Shown piece after piece: positions 33,949-42,633 of a stretch of 64,000 bases of DNA. Below the pieces are notes generated by a model. That model made no database searches and had not been told where the DNA came from. It saw only the letters and a program-made list of their open reading frames with translations. Within the stretch, counting starts at the first letter, position 1. Each line of letters opens with the position of its first letter. Position numbers and translations under genes: made by a program. Source of the DNA: Pyruvatibacter mobilis (GTDB lineage: Bacteria > Pseudomonadota > Alphaproteobacteria > CGMCC-115125); the NCBI RefSeq assembly GCF_012848855.1, contig NZ_CP051630.1:2087501-2151500 (forward strand). The letters run 5' to 3'.

Positions 33949-33989
33949 ATCTCGTCGTCAGCCTGTCTGTTTTCGGGGGATCGGCCGCA

Positions 33990-35021
33990 TCAGCCGCGCC
34001 GTTCTTTTACCTGTGCGAAGAGCGAAAGGTAACGCTCAAGGCAGGCGGATTGGGAAAATTCGGCTTCGACGCGGGCGCTGCCTGCCGCAACCAGCCGGGC
34101 TGCCAGCGTGTCGTCGTTGCGCAGCCGTGCAATGGACGCTGCCACCGCCTCGGCGTTGTTCTTGGGCACCAAGAGCGCGTCCTCGCCGTCGCGCACCAGC
34201 CATGCGGGGCCCGTCGCATCCGCCGTCACCACCGGCGTGCCATGGGCCCAGGCGGCGATGATGACGTTGCCGAAAGGCTCCGTGCGGGAGGGAAAGACGC
34301 ATATGTCGGCGGTGCGCAGCAGCCGGCCGGGGTCATCCCGCCAGCCGAGCCAGCGCACCCGGCCGTCAATGCCCAGGTCACGCGCCTGCTGGCGCAGTTC
34401 CGCCTCCAGCGGTCCGGCCCCTGCGATCCACAGCCAGGCACCGGGCGTCATGGCGAGCGCATCCAGCGTCACATCAAATGCCTTGGCGTCATGCATCCGC
34501 CCCATGGCGAGCAGCAGGGGTGCGTCATCGGGGGTTTCGAAATCAGCGCGCGCAAGCGGCGGACGCGGATCAATCGGGGTGAAGTTGGGGATGAAATGCA
34601 CCGTATCCGGATCAAACCCGCCTTCGGTCAGATAGCGAACAAGGTCCGGCGTGTTGCACACCTGGGCATCGAACCCGCGGAACGAGCTGAGATTGTAATA
34701 GCCGCCATGGCGCGCGATGCGCGCATAGTCACCTTCGGGCGTCGCGCGGGCCGCGCGGCCCATCCAGGCCAGCACGATGTCGGCCTGCATGTCCTTTGCC
34801 ATGCGGCGGATGGTGCGCGGGGTGGTGAAGTCCAGCCAGCGCTTGAAGGGCACATCCGCGTGGCGCACGCCTGCCTGATCCAGCAATTGCCCGCGCGCCT
34901 CATTGGGGCGCATCACGGCCCGGCTGTCATGGCCGGCCTCCTGCAGGGCGATGGCCAGATCGACGAAGAAGCGCTCCGCGCCGCCGACCGGGCCGCCGGC
35001 TATGGTGTGGAGGATGTTCAC
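33990..35021 (-). CDS. Glycosyltransferase family 4 (GT-B fold)
   Basis: The 343-aa protein has the GT-B layout. The N-terminal acceptor domain starts HTIAGGPVGGAERFFVDLAIAL (Gly-rich loop). The C-terminal GT1_4 domain has LLAMGRMHDAKAFDVTLDAL, the strand WLWIAGAGPLEAELR, and the donor-binding E-x7-E region SRTEPFGNVIIAAWAHGTPVV. It probably transfers a hexose or similar residue to LPS core or another polysaccharide; the specificity is unknown. Its start overlaps the stop of the GT9-GT2 gene by 4 bases (ATGA), and asnB-like follows 41 bp later. Confidence 0.9.
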   Translation of the reverse strand: MNILHTIAGGPVGGAERFFVDLAIALQEAGHDSRAVMRPNEARGQLLDQAGVRHADVPFKRWLDFTTPRTIRRMAKDMQADIVLAWMGRAARATPEGDYARIARHGGYYNLSSFRGFDAQVCNTPDLVRYLTEGGFDPDTVHFIPNFTPIDPRPPLARADFETPDDAPLLLAMGRMHDAKAFDVTLDALAMTPGAWLWIAGAGPLEAELRQQARDLGIDGRVRWLGWRDDPGRLLRTADICVFPSRTEPFGNVIIAAWAHGTPVVTADATGPAWLVRDGEDALLVPKNNAEAVAASIARLRNDDTLAARLVAAGSARVEAEFSQSACLERYLSLFAQVKERRG

Positions 35022-36778
35022 GCGGGCCCGTCTCCGCCCGGCGTCTCGTCCTCGCGGTAAACCTCCGGCTCCAGTGTCGCCTTGAGCCAGGAGACGATGG
35101 GGTAAAGCCCTGCCAGCATGCCGACGAGGAAGCCATAGCCGCCTTCGCGGTAGCCCTTGCGGCGCACATAAGCCTTGTAGAAGCGCGACGGAATGCGGCG
35201 GATGTTGCGGCGCAGGGTTTCCTGCTGCGCCTTGCCGGACGAGATGAGGTCACGGGCATTGGCCGTCGTGTAGCGGTCGAAGCGCGCCAGCATGTCGCTG
35301 ATGTTCTCGTCCACCAAATGATCGACGCGGGTCTCCAGCATGCCGAGACGCGGACCCATATCGAGGGACGGGTGCACGCGCTGGCGGCCCCAGCGCTTGG
35401 CCCCGCGGGCAAACAGGCGCGGGGCGGCGCTGGCCCCGATATAGGCACCCCAGCCATAGCGCACCCGCGTTGCGCCCACGTAATTGTCGAACTGGATGAG
35501 ATAGACGCCCGGCGGCGAGGCCTGGGTGACGGCGCTGATTTCGCGCGCCAGTGCCTCGGGCACCCGTTCGTCCGCATCCACCTCAAGGATCCAGTCGCCC
35601 TTGCAGGCGTCGATGCCCGCATTGCGGCGGTCGCCCTCGATGGGCCAGCCCCCTTCGATGATGGTGTCCGCCCCCGCCGCTTCGGCGACAGCGCGGGAGT
35701 TATCCGTACACCGATCAAGCACCACCACGCGCTCATCGGCGAAGGACAAGGCGTCGAGGCAGGCCTTGAGGTTGTGTTCTTCATTGTGGGCAACGGTCAG
35801 TGTGGAGAGCCGGGGTGCCGTCGCCTGACCGGTCACCTTCTCCCACAGCGCTTTCGCGGCCACATGGGCCTTGTCCACGGTGAGGCCTGTCATCTCGCTT
35901 TTTGAGGAGCGGAAATCGTATGTCGGGCTTGAGATGATTTCGTCAAAGCTCCGCGGCCCGCGAACGCTTGCCCCCTTCGGCCCCCACGGGCCGTAGCGGT
36001 CTTCGGGGCTGGGGCCGAACAGGCCCAGCGTCGGCAGGCCGACGGCGGCTGCCATGTGCATGGGGCCTGAATCATTGCCGACATAGAAGTCCGCCCGCTC
36101 CAGGCAGGCGGCTGTCAGCGGCAGGTCGGTCTTGCCGACAAGATCTATCAGCTGCGCGTCAGGGATCGCCTCGATGACCGGCAGGGCCGCGTCGCGCTCG
36201 CTGGCTGCGCCGATCAGCATGACGCGGGCACCGGGCAAAAAGCCGTCCGGACCCGTAATGCGCCTGATCAACTCGATGAAGCGCGCGGCGGGCCACATCT
36301 TGCCGCCCCAATTGGCGGTGGGGCCGACGGCAAGCACCTTGCCGCCCTCCGGCACCAGCTCGGCCGCCTTTGTGCGCGCCTCCCGCCCGGTGGCGAGGCG
36401 CGGCACCGGCGGCGGGGTCAGGCCCATCACGGTGGCGATATGGGGCACGCGGTGGAGCGATGTGTCCTGCCGCAGCACCCGCCGCTCCCTGGCGCGCAGC
36501 GAATAGGAGATGAGCGACGCCCGCAGGTCGACCACCAGGTCCCATTTCGTGCCGCGGGTCTGCTTCCACAGATCGATCCAATGGCCGGACCGCTTCTGCT
36601 TGGGCATCTCGATGATGCGGGTGACGCCGGGCTGGTCGCGGAACAGGGTGGCGGCGGCGGGGCCGCAGGCGACCGTGATCTCGGCCTCGGGGTGCCGGTC
36701 GGCCAGCCAGGAGAGCACGCCGCTCGACAGGACGGCGTCGCCGATGCGGTTATAGGTGACGAAGAGAATGTGCTTCAT
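35018..36778 (-). CDS. Bifunctional glycosyltransferase: GT9 (heptosyltransferase-like) fused to GT2
   Basis: One 586-aa frame holds two enzymes. Residues about 1-330 are a GT9 domain (MKHILFVTYNRIGDAVLSSG, PTANWGGKMWPAARF, VGNDSGPMHMAAAVGLPTLG). From about residue 340 a GT2 domain starts (LSTLTVAHNEEHNLKACLDA, VVVLDRCTDNS, DWILEVDADERV with the DxD-like motif), ending in a helical, basic tail. Separately, such enzymes add heptose and another sugar to LPS core. The GT2 half resembles the WaaE/KdtX group. The gene heads a polysaccharide operon with GT4 and an AsnB-type amidotransferase, and diverges from ygfZ. Confidence 0.87.
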   Translation of the reverse strand: MKHILFVTYNRIGDAVLSSGVLSWLADRHPEAEITVACGPAAATLFRDQPGVTRIIEMPKQKRSGHWIDLWKQTRGTKWDLVVDLRASLISYSLRARERRVLRQDTSLHRVPHIATVMGLTPPPVPRLATGREARTKAAELVPEGGKVLAVGPTANWGGKMWPAARFIELIRRITGPDGFLPGARVMLIGAASERDAALPVIEAIPDAQLIDLVGKTDLPLTAACLERADFYVGNDSGPMHMAAAVGLPTLGLFGPSPEDRYGPWGPKGASVRGPRSFDEIISSPTYDFRSSKSEMTGLTVDKAHVAAKALWEKVTGQATAPRLSTLTVAHNEEHNLKACLDALSFADERVVVLDRCTDNSRAVAEAAGADTIIEGGWPIEGDRRNAGIDACKGDWILEVDADERVPEALAREISAVTQASPPGVYLIQFDNYVGATRVRYGWGAYIGASAAPRLFARGAKRWGRQRVHPSLDMGPRLGMLETRVDHLVDENISDMLARFDRYTTANARDLISSGKAQQETLRRNIRRIPSRFYKAYVRRKGYREGGYGFLVGMLAGLYPIVSWLKATLEPEVYREDETPGGDGPA

Positions 36779-36945
36779 CTTGGCGCGGGCAGGCTTTCCG
36801 GGCAGTTATCCTCCCGCCTTATAGGTGCGTTCCCGCCCGAAAGCCAATCACCAGCTGTCAGGAGGGTTTATGCGCCCCTTGAACAGCGCGCCCCCTGCCC
36901 CCACCCTTCTGCCCGACAAATCCCTGATGTTCCGGACCAGACCCA

Positions 36946-37824
36946 ATGAGTAATACCCGAACCGCCCTCCTGGATGACCGGCGCGTGCTGCGCGCCCACG
37001 GCGCCGACGTGCATGACCTTCTGCAACGGCTGGTGACCGGCAATCTCGAGGCCGTGGATCGCGGCACGCCGGTCTACTCGCTGCTGCTGACGCCGCAGGG
37101 CAAGTTCCTGTTTGATTTTTTCATCGCCGCCGAACCGGGGCGCGAGGCCAGCTACCTGATCGACTGCGCGGCCGCGCGGGCGGCCGAGCTGCAGAAGCGG
37201 CTCACCATGTACAAGCTGCGCGCGGATGCAGCCTTTGATGATGCCAGCGCTGACTATTGCGTAGAAGCACGGTTCGGCGACGGGGCTGAAGCCTTTGACG
37301 GGGCGGTTTCCTATGAAGATCCGCGGGCAGGCTTTCTAGGCACGCGGGCCTTCGTGCCGACCGGCGCTGAAATCGCGGATGCAGATGCGTCGGCTGAGGA
37401 CTATCGCAGCTTCTGCGTGTCGCGCGGGGTGCCGGACGGAGCGCAGGACATCGGCGCGGACAAGGATTTCCCCATCGAGTGCAATCTCGACCTGCTGAAC
37501 GGGATCGACTTCAAGAAGGGTTGCTTTGTCGGCCAGGAAGTCGCCTCGCGCATGCACCGCAAGGGCAAGGCACGCAAGCGGCTTGTGGTGGCGGCGATGG
37601 AGGGGGATGCGCCGGATCAGGGCACCAACATCACCATGGGCGACGCCAAGGTCGGCAGTATCTGTGGCCACGCGGGCAATGACGCGCTGGCACTCGTGTT
37701 TCTTGACCGCGTGGCGCGGGCCGGCGGCGCAGACGCGCAGGCAGGCGATACCAGGCTCACCCTGCGCGTGCCGCCCTATGCGGCCTTCACCCTCGACGGC
37801 ACGCTGGAGGAAGACGCCCAATGA
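36946..37824 (+). CDS. ygfZ: Folate-binding protein YgfZ/GcvT-like, Fe-S cluster assembly
   Basis: A tetrahydrofolate-dependent factor that helps maintain certain Fe-S enzymes (such as MiaB). The 292-aa protein shows the hallmark KGCFVGQEVASRMHRKG, containing the conserved Cys of the K-G-C-[FY]-x-G-Q-E signature. The N-terminal GcvT fold has the block FLQRLVTGN-like LLQRLVTGNLEAV, then LLLTPQGKFLFDFF. It overlaps tag by 4 bases (ATGA), indicating translational coupling, and diverges from the glycosyltransferase operon. Confidence 0.93.
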   Translation: MSNTRTALLDDRRVLRAHGADVHDLLQRLVTGNLEAVDRGTPVYSLLLTPQGKFLFDFFIAAEPGREASYLIDCAAARAAELQKRLTMYKLRADAAFDDASADYCVEARFGDGAEAFDGAVSYEDPRAGFLGTRAFVPTGAEIADADASAEDYRSFCVSRGVPDGAQDIGADKDFPIECNLDLLNGIDFKKGCFVGQEVASRMHRKGKARKRLVVAAMEGDAPDQGTNITMGDAKVGSICGHAGNDALALVFLDRVARAGGADAQAGDTRLTLRVPPYAAFTLDGTLEEDAQ

Positions 37825-38417
37825 GCGCTGCGCAGGATGAGACCGGCCGCTGCGGCTGGTGCGGTGACGACCCGCTTTATGTGGCCTATCACGACGGGGA
37901 ATGGGGCGTGCCGGAATATGACGACCGGGCGCTGTTTGAAAAGCTGATCCTCGACGGGTTCCAGGCCGGCCTGTCCTGGATCACCATTCTCCGGAAACGC
38001 GACAGCTTTCGCGCGGCGTTTGACGGCTTTGAGCCCGAGACAATCGCCCGCTACACCGAAAAGGATATCACCCGGCTGCTGGGCAATGAGGGCATCATCC
38101 GCCACCGCGGCAAGATCGAGGCGACCATCGGCAATGCGCGCGTGTGGCTCGACATGATGGAGACCGAGCCGGGCGGCTTCTCGGGCTATCTGTGGGATTA
38201 TGTGGACGGCACGCCGCTGCAATCGTCGCTGGAGAGCTGGCGGGACGCCCCGGCCAAGACGGCGATGAGCGAAGCCCTGTCGAAAGACCTCAAGAAGCGC
38301 GGCTTCAAGTTCTGCGGGCCGACCATCGTCTATGCCTTCGCCCAGGCGGTGGGGATGGTGAATGATCACCAGCTGACCTGCCCGCGCCGCACCGCCTGCG
38401 CCGATCTTGCCCGCTAA
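37821..38417 (+). CDS. tag: DNA-3-methyladenine glycosylase I
   Basis: Removes N3-methyladenine from DNA. The 198-aa protein shows the family landmarks: N-terminal zinc Cys/His set RCGWCGDDPLYVAYHDGEWG (Cys and His ligands), EKLILDGFQAGLSWITILRK with the Glu/Trp pocket, a GxxRHRGKIEA helix, and the C-terminal FKFCGPTIVYAFAQAVGMVNDH with HQLTC completing the zinc site. It overlaps ygfZ by 4 bases. Confidence 0.95.
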   Translation: MSAAQDETGRCGWCGDDPLYVAYHDGEWGVPEYDDRALFEKLILDGFQAGLSWITILRKRDSFRAAFDGFEPETIARYTEKDITRLLGNEGIIRHRGKIEATIGNARVWLDMMETEPGGFSGYLWDYVDGTPLQSSLESWRDAPAKTAMSEALSKDLKKRGFKFCGPTIVYAFAQAVGMVNDHQLTCPRRTACADLAR

Positions 38418-38442
38418 TTGGGCTAGCCTGCTGACCGGCCCG

Positions 38443-38736
38443 CTAGACGTCGAAGCCTGCCCGGCGGGCCAGGGTCTGTGTCTTGCCCAGCCGCCAGAGA
38501 TGAATTTCCCGTGCCATGCGCAGGGACGGCTTGAGGGCAAAGAGAAGACTGCCGATCAGAAACAGCCAGGTGCCTGACTGTTTGGTCTCCTCGCTGAAGA
38601 ACAGGACGCTGCCGGTGACGAAGAGCATGGCGGCCATGAAGTCGGCAGCCGTATAGGCCAGCTCGTAGAGCGAATACACCGCCGTGTAATGCTCGTTCCT
38701 GTTGCTGGCCGCGTCCTGGAAAAAGGGAAGTTTCAT
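38443..38736 (-). CDS. YrhK-domain small membrane protein
   Basis: The 97-aa protein has two hydrophobic segments (ELAYTAADFMAAMLFVTGSV and GTWLFLIGSLLFALKP) with EETKQS between, and a C-terminal basic helix MAREIHLWRLGK. This matches the YrhK domain, a small membrane family of unknown function. AGGAGG five bases before the ATG at 38736 fixes the start. It ends convergently 25 bp from tag. Confidence 0.8.
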   Translation of the reverse strand: MKLPFFQDAASNRNEHYTAVYSLYELAYTAADFMAAMLFVTGSVLFFSEETKQSGTWLFLIGSLLFALKPSLRMAREIHLWRLGKTQTLARRAGFDV

Positions 38737-38815
38737 CTGGCCTCCTGACGCTCCGACAACACCGGAGGCCGTCCGGGAGTTCCAAGAGGTCACGCCACAG
38801 AGCCCCAACTTGCAC

Positions 38816-39481
38816 TTACGGGATAACCCAGCTCCGCGTCCCGGCGACATAGTCGAAGATCGCCCGCCTGTGGCCCTGGCTGGCCAGATAGAGCCAGTCC
38901 AGCGCCTCCACGTGGAAGCGCATGATGGCGAAGTTGCCATAGCCGTCCTCCAGCCGCTCGGCGGCCACACGGCGGCCCTCATCGGCATCCACCGGCAGGC
39001 CGGATGTCGGGTCAGGCGCCGGCGCCCCGGGTGCATCCACCGCCAGGTAGCAAACGCGGCTGCCGAGCGCCGAGGCTTCCCATGCCCGGCGATGCGCCTC
39101 GCCTTCGGTCAGCAGGTCGGCCCGCACGGTGGCGCGGAGCTGTATCTTCGCGGCGGCATCATAGAAATGCAGCTGGGCGCGCGACTCACCGGCGAGGTCG
39201 CGTGCCTTGCGGGAGCGCTGGTCCGTGTTGGCGCGCAGAATTTTTTCCGCCCGCGACGCTTCGCGCAGCACGACGGTGCGGGCAAGCGGGGCCCCGTCCG
39301 GCGCCACGGTCGCGAGCACCGGGGTGTGAAAGGCGGTCTTCGCCGAGGCAGCGCCATCCTCCAGCATGTCCCAGGCCGCCTTTTCCGCAGCGTCAAGCTG
39401 GGAATAATAGACCGGCAGACTGCTGGTCTCCGTGGCCACACCGGCCTCTTGCAGGGTCTTGGGAAGGGTCGTGTCGGTCAC
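38816..39481 (-). CDS. Pyridoxamine 5'-phosphate oxidase-related flavin-binding protein
   Basis: The 221-aa protein has the split-barrel PNPOx fold: TPVLATVAPDGAPLARTVVLREA, LRANTDQRSRKARDL, and a C-terminal RLEDGYGNFAIMRFHV and FDYVAGTRSWVIP-like end. Typical PdxH ends with RLAP; that motif is not seen, so this is a general PNPOx family member rather than PdxH. It probably binds FMN or haem-like cofactors; the substrate is unknown. It diverges from the KAS III gene across 247 bp. Confidence 0.83.
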   Translation of the reverse strand: MTDTTLPKTLQEAGVATETSSLPVYYSQLDAAEKAAWDMLEDGAASAKTAFHTPVLATVAPDGAPLARTVVLREASRAEKILRANTDQRSRKARDLAGESRAQLHFYDAAAKIQLRATVRADLLTEGEAHRRAWEASALGSRVCYLAVDAPGAPAPDPTSGLPVDADEGRRVAAERLEDGYGNFAIMRFHVEALDWLYLASQGHRRAIFDYVAGTRSWVIP

Positions 39482-39728
39482 GGGCAGTCCTTGAAGTCGG
39501 GAGAAATCAGACGGTTTCAGGCGGCGAAACGGCCCGGCGGCCGGGCTGCAGCGGATGGGAGTTCACCAATGAAGGCGGCTTGCGCTGGCATGACCAGACC
39601 GCTTCCCTTAAATTATCCCATTAAGCGACGCGGACCAGCGGCCGCCCGGTGTTTTTGCGGGTGCGTGCAGGTTCGCGCGGGGGATTGGGACGAGAGACAC
39701 GCCGCTTCGGCCCTATGGCGGCCAGGAA

Positions 39729-40874
39729 GTGCGACATAATCAGGTGGTAGGTTTGACCAAAGTTGTCATCAGTGGAACCGGCGTCTTCACGCCTTCGGAA
39801 GCAATCACCAATGAGGAGCTGGTTGAAGCGTTCAACACCTATGTGAAGAACTTCAACGCAGCCAACAAGGACGCGATCGACCGCGGCGAGGTGGAAGCGC
39901 TTTCGGAATCGAGCGTGCCCTTCATCGAGAAGGCGTCGGGCATTCAGCAGCGCTTCGTGATGAACAAGGACGGCATTCTTGATCCGGAGATCATGGCCCC
40001 GCGCCTGCCGGAGCGCCCGAATGAAGAACCGTCGATCCTCGCCGAGATGGCGGTGACCGCCGCGCGTGACGCGCTGAAGCAGGCGGGCAAGTCCGCCAAG
40101 GACGTGGACGCGGTGCTGGTGGCCTGCTCCAACCTGCAGCGCCCCTACCCGGCGATCGCCATCGAGGTGCAGGACCTTCTGGGCATTGACGGGTTTGCCT
40201 TCGACATGAACGTGGCGTGTTCGTCCGCCACCTTCGGCATCCAGCAGGCCTATGACATGATCCGCTCCGGCTCGGCCAAATGCGTACTGGTGACGAGCCC
40301 CGAGATCTGCACCGGCCATCTCAATTTCCGCGACCGCGACAGCCATTTCATCTTCGGTGACGTGGCAACCGCCGTTGTGGTGGAAAATGCCGAGACGGCA
40401 ACGGCGGAGCATCCGTTCGAAATCATCAGCACCCGTCTCAAGACGCAGTTCTCGAACAATATCCGCAACAATTTCGGCTTCCTGAACCGCACCGCGCCTG
40501 AGGGCATCGGCGCCAAGGACAAGCTCTTCGTGCAGGAAGGCCGCAAGGTGTTCAAGGAAGTGGTGCCGATGGTGTCGGCGATGATCCTCGAGCACATGGC
40601 GGACGAGAATATCGGCAACAACTCGCTCAAGCGCATGTGGCTGCACCAGGCCAATGCCAACATGAACGACCTGATCGGCAAGAAGGTGATGGGCCGGTCG
40701 CCGTCGGAGGCCGAGCAGCCGAACATCCTGAAGGACTATGCCAATACGTCCTCCGCGGGCTCGATCATCGCCTTCAACAAGTTCAGCGAAGACCTCGACC
40801 CCGGCGATGTGGGCGTGATCTGCTCCTTCGGCGCGGGCTATTCCGCCGGCAGCGTGCTGGTGCGGCGCGTCTGA
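39729..40874 (+). CDS. Beta-ketoacyl-ACP synthase III family protein
   Basis: A thiolase-fold condensing enzyme with the FabH triad: Cys in NVACSSATFGIQQAY, His in WLHQANANMND, and Asn in YANTSSAGSI. At up to 381 aa it is longer than FabH (about 320), like the FabH-like proteins of the KAS III family that condense acyl-CoA starters or act in specialised lipid synthesis. The start is uncertain: GTG at 39729 is the longest, GTG 39744 and TTG 39753 are alternatives. The TTG would give the usual MTKVVISGTG start. A strong terminator follows. Confidence 0.88.
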   Translation: MRHNQVVGLTKVVISGTGVFTPSEAITNEELVEAFNTYVKNFNAANKDAIDRGEVEALSESSVPFIEKASGIQQRFVMNKDGILDPEIMAPRLPERPNEEPSILAEMAVTAARDALKQAGKSAKDVDAVLVACSNLQRPYPAIAIEVQDLLGIDGFAFDMNVACSSATFGIQQAYDMIRSGSAKCVLVTSPEICTGHLNFRDRDSHFIFGDVATAVVVENAETATAEHPFEIISTRLKTQFSNNIRNNFGFLNRTAPEGIGAKDKLFVQEGRKVFKEVVPMVSAMILEHMADENIGNNSLKRMWLHQANANMNDLIGKKVMGRSPSEAEQPNILKDYANTSSAGSIIAFNKFSEDLDPGDVGVICSFGAGYSAGSVLVRRV

Positions 40875-40896
40875 CGGTGACTGCCCGCACGAACGG

Positions 40897-40926
40897 AAAA
40901 GCCCCGGACAATGTCCGGGGCTTTTT
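40897..40926. terminator. Rho-independent terminator after the KAS III gene
   Basis: AAAAGCCCCGGAC (40897-40909) pairs with GTCCGGGGCTTTT (40913-40925) around a 3-base loop, with more T bases following. It is 23 bp after the stop. Confidence 0.93.
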
Positions 40927-40944
40927 GTTTGAGCTCGCTGTGGC

Positions 40945-40981
40945 GAGAGAGACCCTCCGGCTTGACCGGAGGCTCTCTCTC
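40945..40981. repeat. Solo hairpin of the REPIN-like family, copy B
   Basis: GAGAGAG and CCTCCGG on the left pair with CCGGAGG and CTCTCTC on the right around CTTGA. It has the core and the outer GAGAGA arms of elements A, C and D but only a single hairpin. It lies between convergent gene ends, next to a terminator. Confidence 0.75.
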
Positions 40982-40995
40982 CACCCGCACAGCAC

Positions 40996-41364
40996 TTACG
41001 GATAGGGCCGCACGGCGACAACGCGGAAGGTGTGCATCTCGCCGTCGCTTTCGGTGATGGACACATACTCGCCTTCGGCCAGCTTGTGGCGGTCGAGCTT
41101 GAACAGCAATTCGTCGTCCTCGTCGTCGGACTTGTCGTAATCGAACTTCCAGCCCTTGCCCACATGGCGCAGATGGCCGCGCAGATCGTCCTCGTCCTTC
41201 CAGAACCGGTGGACGGTGCAGTCTTCCTTGTGGTTCTTCCAGGCTTCGGGGTCGAGCTGCATGTCGCCGTCGAGCGGCACGATGAATTCATAGCCGCACT
41301 CGGACGATCCGTCCGGGTACTGATCGCTGCGGGCGACGTGCAGGTGAACGCGGTAGAGCGCCAT
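40996..41364 (-). CDS. Conserved-looking hypothetical protein, acidic
   Basis: The 122-aa cytosolic product (no signal or membrane segment) starts MALYRVHLHVARSDQYPDG. It is rich in acidic residues, especially DKSDDEDDELLFKLDRHKL, and ends EMHTFRVVAVRPYP. Several His and Trp residues are spread along it (KNHKEDCTVHRFWKD, GHLRHVGKGWKF). I do not recognise the family; codon use matches its neighbours, so I take it as a real gene. It precedes no obvious partner; the universal stress gene upstream on the same strand is 75 bp away. Confidence 0.72.
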   Translation of the reverse strand: MALYRVHLHVARSDQYPDGSSECGYEFIVPLDGDMQLDPEAWKNHKEDCTVHRFWKDEDDLRGHLRHVGKGWKFDYDKSDDEDDELLFKLDRHKLAEGEYVSITESDGEMHTFRVVAVRPYP

Positions 41365-41439
41365 GGGTGATTGTCCTTCTTGCAGAATGTTGCGGCAGGT
41401 GCCCGCCGGGTGACCCGGCAGGCGGATTGCCGGACGGGC

Positions 41440-42306
41440 TCAGTGTGCCATGAGCACCGGGATGGTGGCATGCGACCGGATGTGGCGGGTGACGCCGCCC
41501 AGCACCAGCTCACGCAGGCGGGAGTGGCTGTAACCGCCCATCACCAGCAGGTCGCCCTGGAGGTTGGTGGCTTCGGCCAGCAGCACTTCGCCGGTGTTGC
41601 GGTTGTCTTCCGGCACCAGGTGGATCTCGGCGGTGACCGTGTGCAACGCCAGATATTCCTGCAGGGCGCGGGCGCCGGGTGCATCGCTGACACCGTCCTC
41701 ATCGACGCAGACGATGGTGACCTTTTCAGCGGAGACGAGGAACGGCATGGCGGCGGTGATGGCGTTGGCGGCTTCGCCGCTTTCATCCCAGCCGATGACA
41801 ACGCTGGCGCCCACATCCGCCGGGGCCTGCTGCGGAGCCAGCAGCACCGGGCGGCCTTCGGCCAGCATGCAGGTTTCAAGGGCGTTGGGGCCGGAGGCCT
41901 GGTCGCGGGCACCGGCATCGGCAACGATGACGAGGTCGGCCAACCGGCTTTCCCCCGCGATCACGTCAACCGCACGGCCCGACTTGATGCGCATGCGCGC
42001 GGTGGCGGCATCGGCGCGCACCTCATCGGTGATCTCGACGCCTGCGGCGCGGGCGGCTTCTTCGGCCTCCTTGCGGCACTGGTCCTCGGCGCTGTCGGCG
42101 GCCTTGCGGGCGGTCTCGATGATGTCCTCGACGACGGGGCCGGAAATGCCTTCGCCCAGATAGGGCAGCGCGTCGGTCGGGTTGGGACGCACGAAGAGAA
42201 TGTCCGCCTGGGCGTGGAAGCGCTTGGCGAGGGACAGGCCCATGGTCAGCGACGCCGCGTCGGAGGCGGAGCCGTAAAGCGGGCACAGAATGCGTTTGAT
42301 GGACAT
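41440..42306 (-). CDS. Universal stress protein, tandem USP domains
   Basis: The 288-aa protein consists of two USP domains. The first (MSIKRILCPLYGSASDAASL) lacks a clear nucleotide loop. The second, from about residue 165 (ASVVIGWDESGEAANAIT), ends with the ATP-binding pattern GGYSHSRLRELVLGGVTRHI (G-2x-G-9x-G), followed by the typical IPVLMAH. The nucleotide probably binds in the second domain. Role: stress survival, details unknown. It is upstream of the 122-aa hypothetical gene on the same strand. Confidence 0.9.
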   Translation of the reverse strand: MSIKRILCPLYGSASDAASLTMGLSLAKRFHAQADILFVRPNPTDALPYLGEGISGPVVEDIIETARKAADSAEDQCRKEAEEAARAAGVEITDEVRADAATARMRIKSGRAVDVIAGESRLADLVIVADAGARDQASGPNALETCMLAEGRPVLLAPQQAPADVGASVVIGWDESGEAANAITAAMPFLVSAEKVTIVCVDEDGVSDAPGARALQEYLALHTVTAEIHLVPEDNRNTGEVLLAEATNLQGDLLVMGGYSHSRLRELVLGGVTRHIRSHATIPVLMAH

Positions 42307-42633
42307 ATCTCTTCCGTTTCGTTGCGCGCCGGTCCGGCTGCGCGGGGACTATGCATAGGGCGTCAAATCGGTGGCGGTCTCAAAGCGCCCTGCACAGGTC
42401 TGCATGATCCTATGCGGGCGCGCGCCGCCACCATGATGTGGGTCAAGCCCCGGCCAGGCCAGCGCTGTCTCCGCGGGCAGTTTAACGGCCCGGCGAGGGG
42501 GAACAACAGGGGTTTTGCGGGCCGTCCGCGCGCCTTGAACCGGCGATTGCGCGATAGGGGGTTTTTGCATCGACAGGGCGCGGCCGAGCTTTTACACACG
42601 GTCCCCCGTTCGCCGCCTAAGTGAGAGGATGAC
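42307..42633. other. Intergenic stretch, 327 bp
   Basis: Divergent region between the USP and HD-hydrolase genes, so it holds two promoters, but I see no strong -35/-10 pair, operator or small gene in it. GTGAGAGGATGACATGACC at its end supplies the HD gene's ribosome site. Confidence 0.5.

Noticed and set aside
39621-41513. 630-codon minus-strand open frame across the KAS III and hypothetical genes
   Set aside because: Spans the antisense of a clear gene and a terminator; composition is that of a shadow frame.
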